DNA of 17,759 nucleotides from Hirudo medicinalis. Its lineage: Eukaryota; Annelida; Clitellata; Hirudinida; Hirudinidae. Under the pieces are notes generated by a model that worked only from the letters and a program-made list of their open reading frames with translations, searched no databases and was not told where the DNA came from. The translations under genes were made by a program, and so were the position numbers. The stretch is from contig MPNW01001090.1 in NCBI GenBank assembly GCA_011800805.1, forward strand, positions 28,890 through 46,648, written 5' to 3'. Every line of letters begins with the position of its first letter. The first letter of the stretch is position 1. This document shows positions 7,324-17,728 of this stretch, in pieces.

Positions 7324-10068
7324 TCATATGACCCCGTGCAGCACGAGCTTGTGGAGCTCATTGCAGATTTTCTTGTCATTTTCGAAGCTCTGAAAGTAGA
7401 AGCGAAGGGGGGTTAAAATTGCTCGCGAGCTCGACATGTTATTGGGAGTTTCGAATGCCACCCCTCGATGTGCGTCGAGTGAATTCTTGGTTGTTAATTG
7501 TTAGTTTGAAATGTGCTAAAGACGAATTAACTCCATTTGCCTGAAAAGATCAGTCAGACCAATTTCATAGTTGATGTCAAGTAAAACAAGTTGTAGGTCA
7601 GAGTCAAAGTCAGAGTCAAATAACCTTCTTGTAATAAATCTGGGCAAGGCATTCGTCTTTGGCGACTCCCCTGCCCGATGTCAGACATCTGCCGTAGTAG
7701 AAGCAGGCGATCGAGATGCCCATCTTTATGAACGGAATCAGACATTCCGTCTCTTTGCTGATCGTGGCGATGTCCACGACGTTGACGACCCTTGCGACGT
7801 TATGTTAAAGAGAATGTCATTGTAATAAAGTGCAAATGTCGTTGTAACTTCTCGTTGTAAAGCTAGAAACAAGATACAAAATGATTGCTAAAAGGTTGTG
7901 TACTTACATTAATGTTTATTAGTCTAATTTTAAGATTGGCATTAATATTACCTGGAAATATTCCCCAGGTCACACTGCGCAGTGGACATGAATTAGTTAT
8001 CAATGCCGACATGCCATGTTTAAAAATACCTGTAGGAAACACAGTCGCCCCCAAAGTGATTGGCATTGTTATATCGGTAATGATTAGATCCCACAATTGC
8101 ATAATTATAAGCATTAATTAGGCCAAATGAAATATATTATGTCGAGCAAACTGAAGATAGGGCGACCAACTCTGTGGCTAACTCTGCAGACTTTGTGAAC
8201 AGCTTCCTGTGGTAATAGTACTTAACCATGTTCCCCTTGGCGTAGATGCTGCCCTTGCTCGCAGCTTTCTTCAGCAACTTGTAGCCCTTCTCCTCCGACC
8301 TTTTGACTCCCATTCCACTGAGGTACATTACGGCCAGAGATCCTGGTAGAAAGATTAAAATTAGGTCCAGGTTTTCGTACAGTCTGAGTGTCTGCAGTCC
8401 ATCAAGAGCTCTGTCCGTAATAGCCACACATTAAGTAAGAATAATGTATTATATGTTACATTGTATTGCATGTTAATGTATGCTATCGTATTATAAATGC
8501 AATATTAATGCAAACTAGAAGTTGAACAGTATTTTGTTTCTCATACCACATCACCTCAGTTGGATCTGTTAATTTTATATGCTAATCTTACACCTAGTTT
8601 CCAACCTGTCCATTGAAATGTCGAAGGAAAAAATAATGTTATTATTGGCTGTAAATGTTTCATTATAATTATTATTTCATTTCATTTTGGCCTACCCTGG
8701 GACTCCAGGGAACCCTTTTCCCCGGCAAGGGAATGATAGTGAAATGCGAGGTCGAGGTTACGATGGTCGGGGAGGGTGTAGAAAAGACCGAGGATCGTCT
8801 GAGCCTGAGTGCACGACTCCGTCTCCTGCTCCCCTTCGGCTGCGAGCTTCCAAAACCTAGAGGATGTTTGGAAAGATGGCCGAAAAATAATCATCATCAT
8901 CATCACGATGGTAGACAGTGACTGTGGCAATGCTGGTACAAACGAGTCCAATCAAGACAAGCATGATATAAAAGACATTCTAATAACAACCAAACTAAAT
9001 ATATAAAAAAAAAACAATAATTAACACAACCTCCAAAAATCAATTTTAATGACCGACTCAATCCTAACTTTTCTGCAAGTTCTTCGGATCTCGAGACTCC
9101 GAATCCATAAAAATAAGCCCTTCCGACATTCAGGGCCGCTGCCTGACGAAGGTGAGAGGCTTCGGGATCGGTCGACAAAGCAATTTCATTCATCATCTTA
9201 AAGCCGAGAGTCTGATGAGATTAAAAACAAAATTGAATTTAAATTGAATTAGATTCAAGTGATAATAGTAATGATAATAATGATGATGATAATAATGATG
9301 GCAATAACAACAACAACAACAACAACAACAATAATAATAATAATAATAATAATTTCTCCAGAAAAGCCAATTTGAATAATATAATGAATAATTTGACAAT
9401 TCCATAGTAATAATAATAATAATAATAGTGATTAATATTTCAGAAGAACAATATTGATGTGCAATGAGTGTGAAGCATGACTGAATGCAGAAGCATTAAG
9501 TGCAATGTTTATGTTTCAAACATATCAAACCGAAGATAAAGTAAACCGATAATGTATAAAAAAAAACAAGCACCATGTTTATTTCTGTACCGAGTCCGTC
9601 GTAGCACATCATTGCTGCCTGATATTTTGACTGAAAGTTGCCCCGATTGGCCATTATTTCAAAGTAATGGAAAGCCTTTTCATAATCACCCTGAATTGAT
9701 AGTTTGAAATTTCTAAAATTGTTTCTGTGGATGAAATAATTGCCAAATTGTTTCCATTCAAAAATCATTTAAATACTATTACATTTCGTGTCAAACATTT
9801 TTGTAAATAATTTCTTGTAATTTCATAACTGCTATTGAATGACATGCAACATATAAAACAATAAATGTCATAAAGCCAAGCATTTAGCTCTAGTAACCTT
9901 TTCGTAGAGAAACTGTCCGTAGAGAAAAAGACTGTAATCGTCGGTAACATCGAGATCATCGATCAGCTTTGCTTCGATTTCTTTCAATTCGCCATCAGTC
10001 ATCGGAATGCGATCCAGAAAATTTGGATCCCACTCCGTCTTCTCGCAGACGTTGATCTTCACGTCCAT
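7324..10068 (-). CDS. LRP2BP: LRP2-binding protein (Sel1/TPR-like repeats)
   Basis: LRP2BP is a cytoplasmic Sel1-like repeat protein that binds the tail of megalin (LRP2). The minus-strand exons are 10068-9898, 9690-9574, 9211-9069, 8856-8696, 8342-8171, 7790-7625 and 7389-7324. Phases fit and give 331 aa, close to the roughly 350 aa of vertebrate forms. Family landmarks are in order: SLFLYGQFLYEK (about 46-57), AMMCYDGLGT, HLRQAAALNVGRAYFYGFGV, AQTILGLFYTLP, LAFHYHSLAGEKGSLESQG, AVMYLSGMGVKRSEE, AKGNMVKYYYHRKLFTKS, CFYYGRCLTSGRGVAKDE, then the short C-terminal ICNELHKLVL. The start ATG at 10068 opens the only long frame there. The least certain boundaries are the donor at 8170 (weak) and the acceptor before 7790 (CGCAAG, poor pyrimidine tract). 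The donor after 9574 (ATG|GTGCTT) is weak, but alignment length to the family supports it. An X-box-like site lies 79 bp upstream of the start codon. Confidence 0.93.
9261..9353. repeat. Compound (AAT/GAT/AAC)n microsatellite
   Basis: Runs of ATG/ATA, then AAC (about eight), then AAT (about seven) triplets lie in LRP2BP intron 2. The near edge is 49 nt from the 3' splice site of exon 3. On the transcript it reads (UUA/UUG)n. A second short AAT run lies at 9406-9428 in the same intron. Confidence 0.95.
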
Positions 10069-10705
10069 CACTTTAAGAAAAAGTTTTCAAATCTAGGCGC
10101 TCGAGACGTTATCCACACCTGGCAACCATTGCAACCATCCTGTACGGTTTCCACGGTAACCATTTACATATTATTCTTCGTCTTTTTGATTGTTTTATAT
10201 ATTTATTCAAAAAAGTGAAGATTGTCTCTTGAGGTGGGTCAAACACGTAAGATAATATGTCCTACAGCTAATTATTTCTCAATGCTTCAGCATAATGGCG
10301 TTTACTTTTGCCCTCCATGCAAAACATTAAAAAAAAAGCTGGCGAGAAATTTTTGTAAAGAAAGCTTCGCTGTGTCAACTTTCTATTCGTGTTTTGTGGC
10401 AGGCAGATTCAAAATAACGGCAATGAGGACCTCGCGAAGTGTTAGCAATTAGTTTTTATTACTTTTATTGCTTTAACATTTTGTGTTCTTCAATAAAATT
10501 GTAATCTTTGCCATATTTACCCGCTCGGCAGATTTTATGTTTGTTTATCAATTCTAAAAACAAATCGGCAAAGTAGTATTCTCGAAGTAGTGGTTTCGGA
10601 TTATAAAATAACTTAATCTCATCATTTCTGAAGGGTCGTTAATTTGTATTCGTTCCGACATTCACAGCAGTTAAAACCATAGTTTGTTAATTAATCATTT
10701 TGACG
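10069..10705. other. Divergent promoter region, LRP2BP / RCCD1
   Basis: This is about 640 bp between divergent start codons. The LRP2BP side carries the X-box-like site and half-site repeats. The middle (10222-10452) has an open frame without an ATG at its start and no recognisable domain. It is followed by an AATAAA near 10492 that may be chance. No TATA box is evident for RCCD1. Confidence 0.5.
10147..10160. promoter_or_regulatory. X-box-like RFX site upstream of LRP2BP
   Basis: GTTTCCACGGTAAC matches the X-box form GTTNCCATGGNAAC at all but one position (C for T in the centre). It lies 79 bp upstream of the LRP2BP start codon and 546 bp from RCCD1. Just downstream toward LRP2BP, GGCAACCATTGCAACC (about 10115-10130) adds two more half-sites as a direct repeat. 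RFX control of LRP2BP is an inference from sequence and position. Confidence 0.5.
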
Positions 10706-12464
10706 ATGCCCCTTTACGGAGTGGGATTTAACGAATATCAACAACTGGTGGTTGATGCAGACGATGTCATCCGAGAGCCGGTGGAATTGAGCCAAGATGT
10801 GAACTTTTCTGTCAAAACATTGAAGTGTGTAACAATATTTTGGAGCAGAATAATCGCCATAGCAGAAGATTGCACGGTTCTGATACGACATTTGAGAAAA
10901 GTGGATGATTTAGAGATTGAGAAAAGTTCCAGCACTTGCCACAGTTACCAGATGATGGACAATGCCTTCTGTGCTTTGTCAGGTAGTTTCGATGGCATGT
11001 TAACTTTCAACAGCTCAGACAAAACATTGTCACTGTGGGACAAAGATTTTGAAAACCCCAAAACCATAAGTTGTGATCAACTCAGTGATGAAGAATTCTC
11101 CATTGAGAGCATCCACATCACAGAAGACAGTAAAACATTACTTTTCATGTCAACTTCTGGAACACTATACAAATCTACTACATCTTTGACTGAAACGAGA
11201 GTAACATCATCGCTCGTCATCCAGCATTTTCATCTTCTTCCAGATCGAACTCTCCCCATAAAAGTAAGGCAGGTCTCCTGTGGCAAGCATCACACGCTAG
11301 TACTCACGGGGATTGGAATTGTGTTCAGTTTCGGGGTGGGCAACCAAGGCCAGTTGGGGATCGGATCCATCGAATCGAGGGAGCGGCCAACCATCGTCGA
11401 GGTCCTCGAAGGTCTTTTCGTGTCACAAGTGAGTGCCGGGGGCTGGCATTCGTTGGCTCTCACCGACGGGGGGGACGTCTACGTTTGGGGTTGGAACAAT
11501 TATGGTCAGCTAGGACTGCCCTCCGGTAGCAGTGATGGTGAAGGCCGACCTGACAGGTGATTGTGATTACTTTTAACGTGATGAATTAACATTGTTTAAT
11601 GTCAGTGGTTATATGAAGGTGACCAAACTAGGTGAATGGTCAAGCCATTATTAGCAGTCATCGCACGATAAATTACGATCATGACATATTTAATGTGAAT
11701 TGTGATTGTGAATGCGACCTTATCCAGACTGTCAGTGTATATAAACATAACATCAGTATAAACATGCCTCTCCCCTCAAGTCGATGCTTCTGACCGAGAA
11801 AGCAAAAACCGATGCCACCAACGACCGGCCGGGACTTCCGAGCACAGAATTAGCATCGTTCTGAGGTGCAGGTTGGCCGAATGGATTACGTTCCTGCATA
11901 AGGCGGTAATGGCAACAGTCGTAATGTGTCGTGTTCGAAACTCGGCCTGCACTGCCGCAAGCGCACTTGGGAAGGAGTGCTATATAAATGGTTGACAAGA
12001 AGCGCCTCTGACGCTATGCATATGGCGCTATATAAATGAAGTACATTTACATTTACATTTCTGAGTATTTTCCCCCCAATTTCTTAAAGCTTTTAAATTT
12101 GTATTTCAGGGATGTGGTGAGCATCCAGCCGTATCCAGTCTGCCTCGAGATTCCAGGCTCATCCGTCGAAGCCTCACATGGTTCCATGGAAAGCCACGGA
12201 AGCAACCTGTCACGAACAGAGGATCGGGAATGCATGCCGTTCGCCTACGTAGCCAGCGGTTCGAGACATTCATTGGCCCTTAACTTGGTGGGGGAGGTCT
12301 TTTCATGGGGTTGGAATAAGTACGGGCAACTGGGTTACAAGAGTGCCGAAGTGAACGACAGACCAAAGAAAGTCGACATTCCAGGTGGTGAAAAAGTTGG
12401 CAGGATCTACGCAGGTCACTGGAACAGCTTGTTTCGAACTCGAGCAGGCGAAAAGCGACCTTAG
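10706..12464 (+). CDS. RCCD1: RCC1 domain-containing protein 1
   Basis: RCCD1 is an RCC1-fold beta-propeller protein. In mammals it partners the JmjC protein KDM8 and is tied to chromatin marks and chromosome segregation. Exon 1 is 10706-11556 and exon 2 is 12110-12464 (stop TAG), joined in phase 2 for 401 aa. The human protein is about 376 aa. The ATG has A at -3; an in-frame TTG at 10700 is not a likely start. The N-terminus GVGFNEYQQL (6-15) matches the GFGxxxQ opening of the family. RCC1 repeat cores follow. CGKHHTLVLT (192-201) pairs with VGNQGQLG, GGWHSLALT (about 245-253) with YVWGWNNYGQLG, and SGSRHSLAL (333-341) with FSWGWNKYGQLG. The final blade is AGHWNSLFR. Residues about 30-185 are divergent with few recognisable blade signatures, as in other RCCD1 proteins. 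The single intron carries a SINE. An AATAAA signal follows 90 bp after the stop. Confidence 0.93.
11866..12058 (+). mobile_element. tRNA-derived SINE in RCCD1 intron
   Basis: The 5' part (11866-11952) folds as a tRNA-like head. GTGCAGG at 11866-11872 pairs perfectly with CCTGCAC at 11946-11952 as an acceptor stem. An A box TGGCCGAATGG (11874-11884) and a B box TGTTCGAAACT (11932-11942) are in order. The spacing and the long variable-arm region suggest a Leu/Ser-type tRNA ancestor. A body follows with two copies of GCTATATAAATG, and it ends in an (ACATTT)n tail. TTCTGAG flanks both ends (11859-11865 and 12059-12065) and is a possible short target-site duplication. The element stops 51 bp before the exon 2 acceptor. 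I cannot name its family. Confidence 0.72.
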
Positions 12465-12553
12465 ACTAAATTCAAACCCCACGAGATTACAAACGACGAC
12501 AAGTATCTCGACATTCCTCCGAATGTGCCTCACGATCGCAAATTTCCTTCTCT

Positions 12554-12559
12554 AATAAA
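12554..12559 (+). promoter_or_regulatory. Poly(A) signal of RCCD1
   Basis: AATAAA lies 90 bp past the RCCD1 stop, inside the narrow gap between the converging RCCD1 and SNAPC1 genes. Confidence 0.8.
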
Positions 12560-12573
12560 AGTCATGAACACTC

Positions 12574-12579
12574 TTTAAT
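12574..12579 (-). promoter_or_regulatory. Variant poly(A) signal of SNAPC1
   Basis: TTTAAT on the plus strand reads ATTAAA on the minus strand, the commonest variant signal. It lies 69 bp past the SNAPC1 stop. No perfect minus-strand AATAAA is closer. Cleavage downstream of it would make the SNAPC1 and RCCD1 3' UTRs overlap. Confidence 0.45.
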
Positions 12580-12647
12580 GAAATTAAATTATTTACTGGA
12601 ACAAAACAAGACAGCCACAGTTTCTTGTCATCTTCGAATCTCTCCTC

Positions 12648-15600
12648 TCAAGAGAGCATGTCGCCCAGGAGTGCGAGGGTCTCCGCGTCGGCCGTCTCGT
12701 CCGCTCCGTCGTCGATGTCCTTGTCGTCTCCTTCCCGAGGTCTCTTGGGCTGGTTGGCGACGGAATGCGTCGCCCTCCACTTCCGTTTCCTGGGACGTCG
12801 AATCTTTTTCGTTGCGTTCTGACTCGGCTCTGCGTCCTCATTCTTCCCTCCCATCGCTTTGACTTTGATCTTCTTTCTTCTCTCGGCTATGTCGTTCTCG
12901 CTGTCGACGGACGCCTGTGGCTGGAGTGAATGTCGTGTTTAGTTTGGTAGATGTCGCGTCTTACTTAGAATACGTCGGGTAACGTGCTCTCTCGAGCAAT
13001 ACTTCCTAGCTGTTTAATATTTCCAAAGTAGTACGACTTAATATCTCCTTAATAGTTCGATCGCATGACCTGTAAGTTATAAATAAATATGGTGTTTTCT
13101 GAACAAATCCCGATGCAGGTGAGTAAGTGAGTAAGATGAGTAAATTAACTGGCGATGAAATAATTAGATTTGAGAAAATCATCTTGGCTTTTTAAATGCG
13201 TTCGCTTTTTGTCTTGAAATCTATCTATCTCCTAAAGTTTAACTCGATCCTGTACGATCGACGCTTCAATAACCTTTGGGGGTTCCAGGTCTTCTTCCGT
13301 GTCGTTGGCATCGGACGACGTTTCGTGCTTCAAAAACAAGGCGACTATTTAGCGGAGGGAACGTGAAATTGGATTTAATTTCTTAAACGGTCGTCGGAAT
13401 CAACGAATCCTCCAGTAATCGATGATTTTGTCACGGCTCACCCTCTTGTTGGCCTTGATCCTTCTCTTCCAATTTTCGTGAGAGACGAGTTGCCTGTGCA
13501 AGTGCAAGTTGTTTGAAATGCAACTCACTAATAATAATAATAATAATAATTAATAATAATAACAACAACAATAATAATAATTATCGACTGACAGTGTCTG
13601 ATTACTTTCTGAACTATTACAATAATTTCTTAATTTAAGTTGTACTCAATTGTCTGTAGCCATTAGACATTCAAAGATCGTCCATGATCACTTAGGCGCT
13701 CACTTTGTAATCTTCTGGACGACGTCTCCCGTCGACACGTCCAGCGACTTTGCAATCTCCGGGTATTTGTCCATGACCCTCTGCTTCTGCAGCTCGTACT
13801 CTGCCACAGATTCTGTGAGTTTCTGATGTAAAATAATATTTATGGTTGATGAACCACATGCACCGATAATAATAACAACGACAACAATAATAATAACAAC
13901 AACAATAATAATAATAACAACAATAATAATAATATAATACTAAAAGAGAACACCTATTCAATAATACAATAACCGTAATAATTATTTCTAAAATATTTTA
14001 TCGGTCGATGAGCATGACAACGGCGAGCTTACATCCAGCATGTCAGAGGTGAAAATCTTGTCGATGGCCCGCGGCTTGGTGAACAACTCCTCGAGTCTCT
14101 CGTCCTCGTCGTGCGTCGCCTGCGTCACCAGGCACACCTGCGACGAGAAAGCGGTTGTCATAGAAACGCGACCGCCGGGTCGTCTGTCGCCGGGCGCGAC
14201 GACCGCGGTTCGAACGACTACCTACCTCGGCTCTCATGGCCGCGATGCTAAAGGCACGGTCCTTCCTCATGAGGTTGAAAACGTACATTACGTCGTACAG
14301 CTCTTGAAGTTTTCCTGGAACTAAAATCATGAGCCTGACAAGTCGAGAATGTTTTTTTTTATTTAAAAATTCCGGAAAGGTTCGGATTGATTTCTTTTTC
14401 ATCGATCGTTTATTCAGATGAGGTGTGGTCTCATAGTTCAATCGTATTGGAAATACAAATTATGATTTGGAGCATTAATTAGTAATGTCATTGTAACAAT
14501 CCCACACAAGAAAAGTATTTTTGGAGTGCTGAAGAGCAAAGGAGCAAAGGTGAGTCTTGCAAAACCTAGCAACGGATAATGTTCCATAAACCCACAAACT
14601 CGATTCGACGAGCGAGCAACAGACGGCGATTAAAAAAAAAATGATTACAATGATTAATCAATTATTAAGTCGAACATACAACAATCTTTATTCATAGTCC
14701 ATGCATCACTTATGATAAAAGTCCTACCCATAGAGCAGATGCCAGCAGAGATCTGGTTCTGCACATCCTCGATGAAGGCAACGAGGTCCTTCCACTCTTC
14801 TAGAGTCAGTCTGATCTGATGAAAATCAAAAAGGTTCGGTCGTCACTAATAAAAGGACGTACAATTTGGTCGTGATTTTGATGATCTCAAGCAACCCAAT
14901 TGGTTTTAAAAAATTCAAATTGATTCTAGATTTGAGCGATAAGTGACTCGATCGTCCATTAAGAGGGCGAGCTCACCTTAATTTGTAGTTCGAAAGGATA
15001 GCATTGGCAAACAGCATAGCACATGTAAATTCCCAAAACTCGAACAACGGGTGCATTGAACGAGGCCATGTAATCAGCCCCGGCCCTCAGAAGCTCTCTG
15101 CCGAACTGGAAAACATTCAATTTTCAAGTACTCTTTAATGCCACTACAATAATATTTGCCGATGTCACAAATTCAGTCAGCAATCTCATTTACTTAATTC
15201 AATCTATAAATTGAACTTCAACAAAAATTATATGAAAAAGTGAGTGCATATCATTCTGCCATCAACTCAGTGAACAAACATCATGCAAAGTAAGCAGTGA
15301 TGCAAAAAGAAAAGCCACAAGAAAATAAAAGCAATTAGAAAAACGTTTCTTTGAAATAAGCACACTGCTTATTTAGACTCAATAATTAAGTATAAAAATG
15401 AAATAATGGGTATGCAAAAAAGTTAAATTAGACAAATTAGAATCCTACTGATTCGAGATGCATTAACAAAATGTAAGTCAGTTTTTTAAAAAAAAAAGCA
15501 AAAACTGAAAATCTAACACATAAAAAAAAAGTGGTCAAACAAACACTAAATACAAAAATTTTCAAAATGAGGAAATAACCTCATTGCATTCTTTCTCCTC

Positions 15601-15759
15601 GCTATGGCCGGCAAACAAGTTATCAAAAGACAGTTCTTTCCAAAGAGACAAGAACGCATCATAGCCGAGAGAACGAGATTCAATAAATCGATCGCAAAAT
15701 TTAGAAAAATCCTCGGCAATATATCTTGAAAATTTGATGAAACCACTCTCCATCGCCAT
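12648..15759 (-). CDS. SNAPC1: snRNA-activating complex subunit 1 (SNAP43-like)
   Basis: SNAPC1 is a subunit of SNAPc, which binds the proximal sequence element of snRNA genes for RNA polymerases II and III in the nucleus. The minus-strand exons are 15759-15580, 15105-14977, 14815-14728, 14320-14226, 14137-14033, 13822-13704, 13493-13442, 13327-13274 and 12914-12648. All phases match for 362 aa, against about 368 in human. Family landmarks are FSKFCDRFIE and FLSLWKELSFDNLFAG (exon 1), YPFELQIKIRLTLEEWKDL (across exons 2-3), ELYDVMYVFNLMRKDRAFSIAAM (exon 4) and IFTSDMLD (exon 5), followed by a helical stretch and ENWKRR (exon 7). The C-terminal third is acidic and basic low-complexity (about 239-345), with a basic KKIRRPRKRKWR patch that looks like a nuclear signal. 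It ends LALLGDMLS. The start is the first of two ATGs (MAMES). Introns 5 and 6 contain AAT/AAC microsatellites; intron 1 (15106-15579) is AT-rich with nothing recognised. Confidence 0.91.
13529..13581. repeat. (AAT/AAC)n microsatellite in SNAPC1 intron 6
   Basis: AAT triplets are interrupted by a short AAC run. The near edge is 35 nt upstream of the exon 7 acceptor on the transcribed strand, where it reads (UUA/UUG)n. Confidence 0.95.
13866..13938. repeat. (AAT/AAC)n microsatellite in SNAPC1 intron 5
   Basis: Alternating AAT and AAC blocks lie 43 nt upstream of the exon 6 acceptor on the transcribed strand. Composition is the same as the repeats in intron 6 and in LRP2BP intron 2. Confidence 0.95.
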
Positions 15760-16165
15760 ATAAACAAAAACAACTGAACGCAAAGCAAATTAATATAAGT
15801 GCTGGACGTAAACCAAATAATCCGTTTAATCAGATAAACAAAATGCAGCCATGAGCGTTCAAATTTAAATAAACAGCATTCTGATATACAGTGGAAAATA
15901 GAATAATAAAATTGAAAAGGCATCATCCTTTTTTTGTGAGTGGTTGTTCCAACTTGTGCTTCTTCCAAGGCTGCTGTGGACAATCCGATCTCTTAGATAG
16001 ATAGTTTAAGGGTTAGAGAAGAAAGTTAAGAGATGAATCAGATCATAGCTTGGGCTACCTCCAGGGATGTCATCTGTTGCCCTCTACAGCAAGAGCGCAA
16101 AGTTAAGGCTACCTCTGAGATCCACAGCGGAGGAACATAAGGTCTCCAAAATAATAACGCAATGA

Positions 16166-16420
16166 ATGTTAAACAACTCTGCGGACATCAGGATCCGCGA
16201 AGTTAAATCACTGTTAAGAACAAAAAGGAAGTTTAAAGCACAGGATGAGATCGATAAGTCAGTTTCGGAACTGACGTTTGAGGAAATGCAGGTTCCATTC
16301 AGTCTTGCTGTAGGTTGGAACCACTTCGCAAAATGGTCACTGTTCAGCAATTTAATGAAAACGGAGAATTACTCTGATCTAGCGAAAGATCCGGAGGGTA
16401 GCGGATTTCGGGTCAAGTAA
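16166..16420 (+). CDS. Orphan 84-aa ORF, possibly transposon debris
   Basis: An ATG-started frame runs to TAA at 16418-16420. The product is hydrophilic and partly helical (IRIREVKSLLRTKRKFKAQD, then LTFEEMQVPFSLAVGW). It has no signal peptide or membrane segment and matches no family I recognise. An in-frame stop directly precedes the ATG, so it is not the tail of a longer open frame, and I see no convincing splice partner. It could be a chance ORF, an exon, or a remnant of a mobile element. Confidence 0.2.
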   Translation: MLNNSADIRIREVKSLLRTKRKFKAQDEIDKSVSELTFEEMQVPFSLAVGWNHFAKWSLFSNLMKTENYSDLAKDPEGSGFRVK

Positions 16421-16831
16421 ATGCCTGTTGAAGTTGGGGCGAGGGGTTTGGTTGGGAACTCCTCATTCAAATTGGTTTATAGAGCCGCACAGAACTAAGG
16501 CTGTGATAAAAATGCTTCATGTTAGATTTTGAGATGAAGGACGTTGCTTAAAAGAAGGGGAGAAATGCGGTTTGGTTGTTGAAGAGGTGGCTCGCGCAAT
16601 AGCAAAATGACGAGAAATGCGAATGAGCGCTTAATGCGATATATGAGCGCGGCCGGTGAACGTAATTTTCAAAGTGAACGCGACCGCTACATAGAAAATA
16701 TAACGCTCAGTTTGCATTATATGGTATCGATGTGCAAAGGTCGCCGCGAGTCTTTCGTCGATAACCATACAATGGGTGATGCACACTAGACTGTTTCGTC
16801 GGCTGTGGCCCACCCCTCGGGAAGGAAGTTT

Positions 16832-16988
16832 GGTCCGAAACGTTCAGTGACGGGGTCATGCCTCTGGCTATTACCTGTCTGCACTCCATGGTGGGAGTTT
16901 CTTAGTGCTTTTTTCTTTGATTCTTGATTATCCTCGTCGGATCTAATAACAGACAGGGATACTCAACTGTCTTCAGACGTTTCGGACC
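16832..16988. repeat. Short inverted repeat GGTCCGAAACGT
   Basis: GGTCCGAAACGT at 16832-16843 is repeated as its exact reverse complement at 16977-16988, with 133 bp between the arms. Sequences of the CCGAAACGT type often occur near the ends of some animal retroelements, but no element boundary could be drawn here. Confidence 0.6.
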
Positions 16989-17728
16989 TGAAAATCAGCC
17001 GTTTTCGGGGAGCATCGCAACAGAATGTCTCTGGATATCTGCGAGGCACAGCTTCAATATCGGCTACGCGAGGCTTTCTTAGAATTTCTAATGTCAATGA
17101 AATATCTCTGTAGCATTTTCAGGAGCATAATAATCAAAAACTGTGGCTTATATTTTCTTTGTAGCGGCGACGGGAGATAGCCAAAAATTCAGACTCGGTC
17201 GGTAACTGGCTTTACATCATGCGATGAATCAAGTTCGTTACTAATTTGCGAATCTCCAACAATTCCCGAAAAAGGCCAAATAATGGAAATTTAAAGCATA
17301 ACAATAGGCAAATTCTAAAACATCAAATTACACTCAAAAACGGATCTGAGTCAAAAAAAAGATTTAAAAATCGTTTTGTATATTATTTGCTTGAAAATAA
17401 TGCTTGAAAGTTTGAAATAAATACATAAATATTTCGTTTAGACGTCGCATATACTGAAGGATTTCTAAATATCGATCGACGTGATGACCTTCAAAAACAA
17501 GACACAAAATCAATTTTTTTAATATGTTCGCCAGAGCGTAATTCAAAACTTAACGAACAAACTTCCAGTCAATAACTTGCAAACCTTTCCATAGCCTAGA
17601 TGCGATTCTGCCCAAAACAACTTCGTCGGTATAACCATTGAATGCAATCTGGGCGCTATAACGTCAAGTAAAACTAACTATCGGATGAACGACTATTAGC
17701 GACGAGAAGGAGGCGCCGCCTTGCGTGT

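Larger units (their letters stand above)
15760..17728. other. Intergenic region, SNAPC1 promoter to tRNA-Pro
   Basis: This is nearly 2 kb with no recognised protein gene. The SNAPC1 promoter must lie near its right-to-left start at 15759, but no clear element is seen. Position 16166 opens an 84-codon ORF. Copies of GGTCCGAAACGT face each other at 16832-16843 and 16977-16988. The rest is AT-rich with GC-richer islands at about 16560-16900, which may be transposon debris. Confidence 0.5.

Noticed and set aside
7007..7416. Two plus-strand frames opposite the LRP2BP last exon
   Set aside because: They are antisense to the LRP2BP C-terminal exon and its 3' flank. The minus strand shows the conserved LRP2BP ending, and the plus frames match nothing.
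9193..9405. Tyr/Cys-rich minus-strand frame; a similar one lies at 13692-13961
   Set aside because: These are translations of AAT/AAC microsatellites inside introns. The real exons overlapping them were placed by homology and splice phase.
10222..10452. 76-codon plus-strand frame with four cysteines
   Set aside because: It starts with TTG rather than ATG, has no recognisable domain and lies in the LRP2BP/RCCD1 promoter region. The cysteine spacing does not form a convincing zinc finger.
16800..17000. Possible hammerhead ribozyme around the GAAAC-containing sequences
   Set aside because: The CCGAAAC half is present, but no CTGANGA core lies at a fitting distance on either strand. The nearest, CTGATTT on the minus strand, breaks the core.
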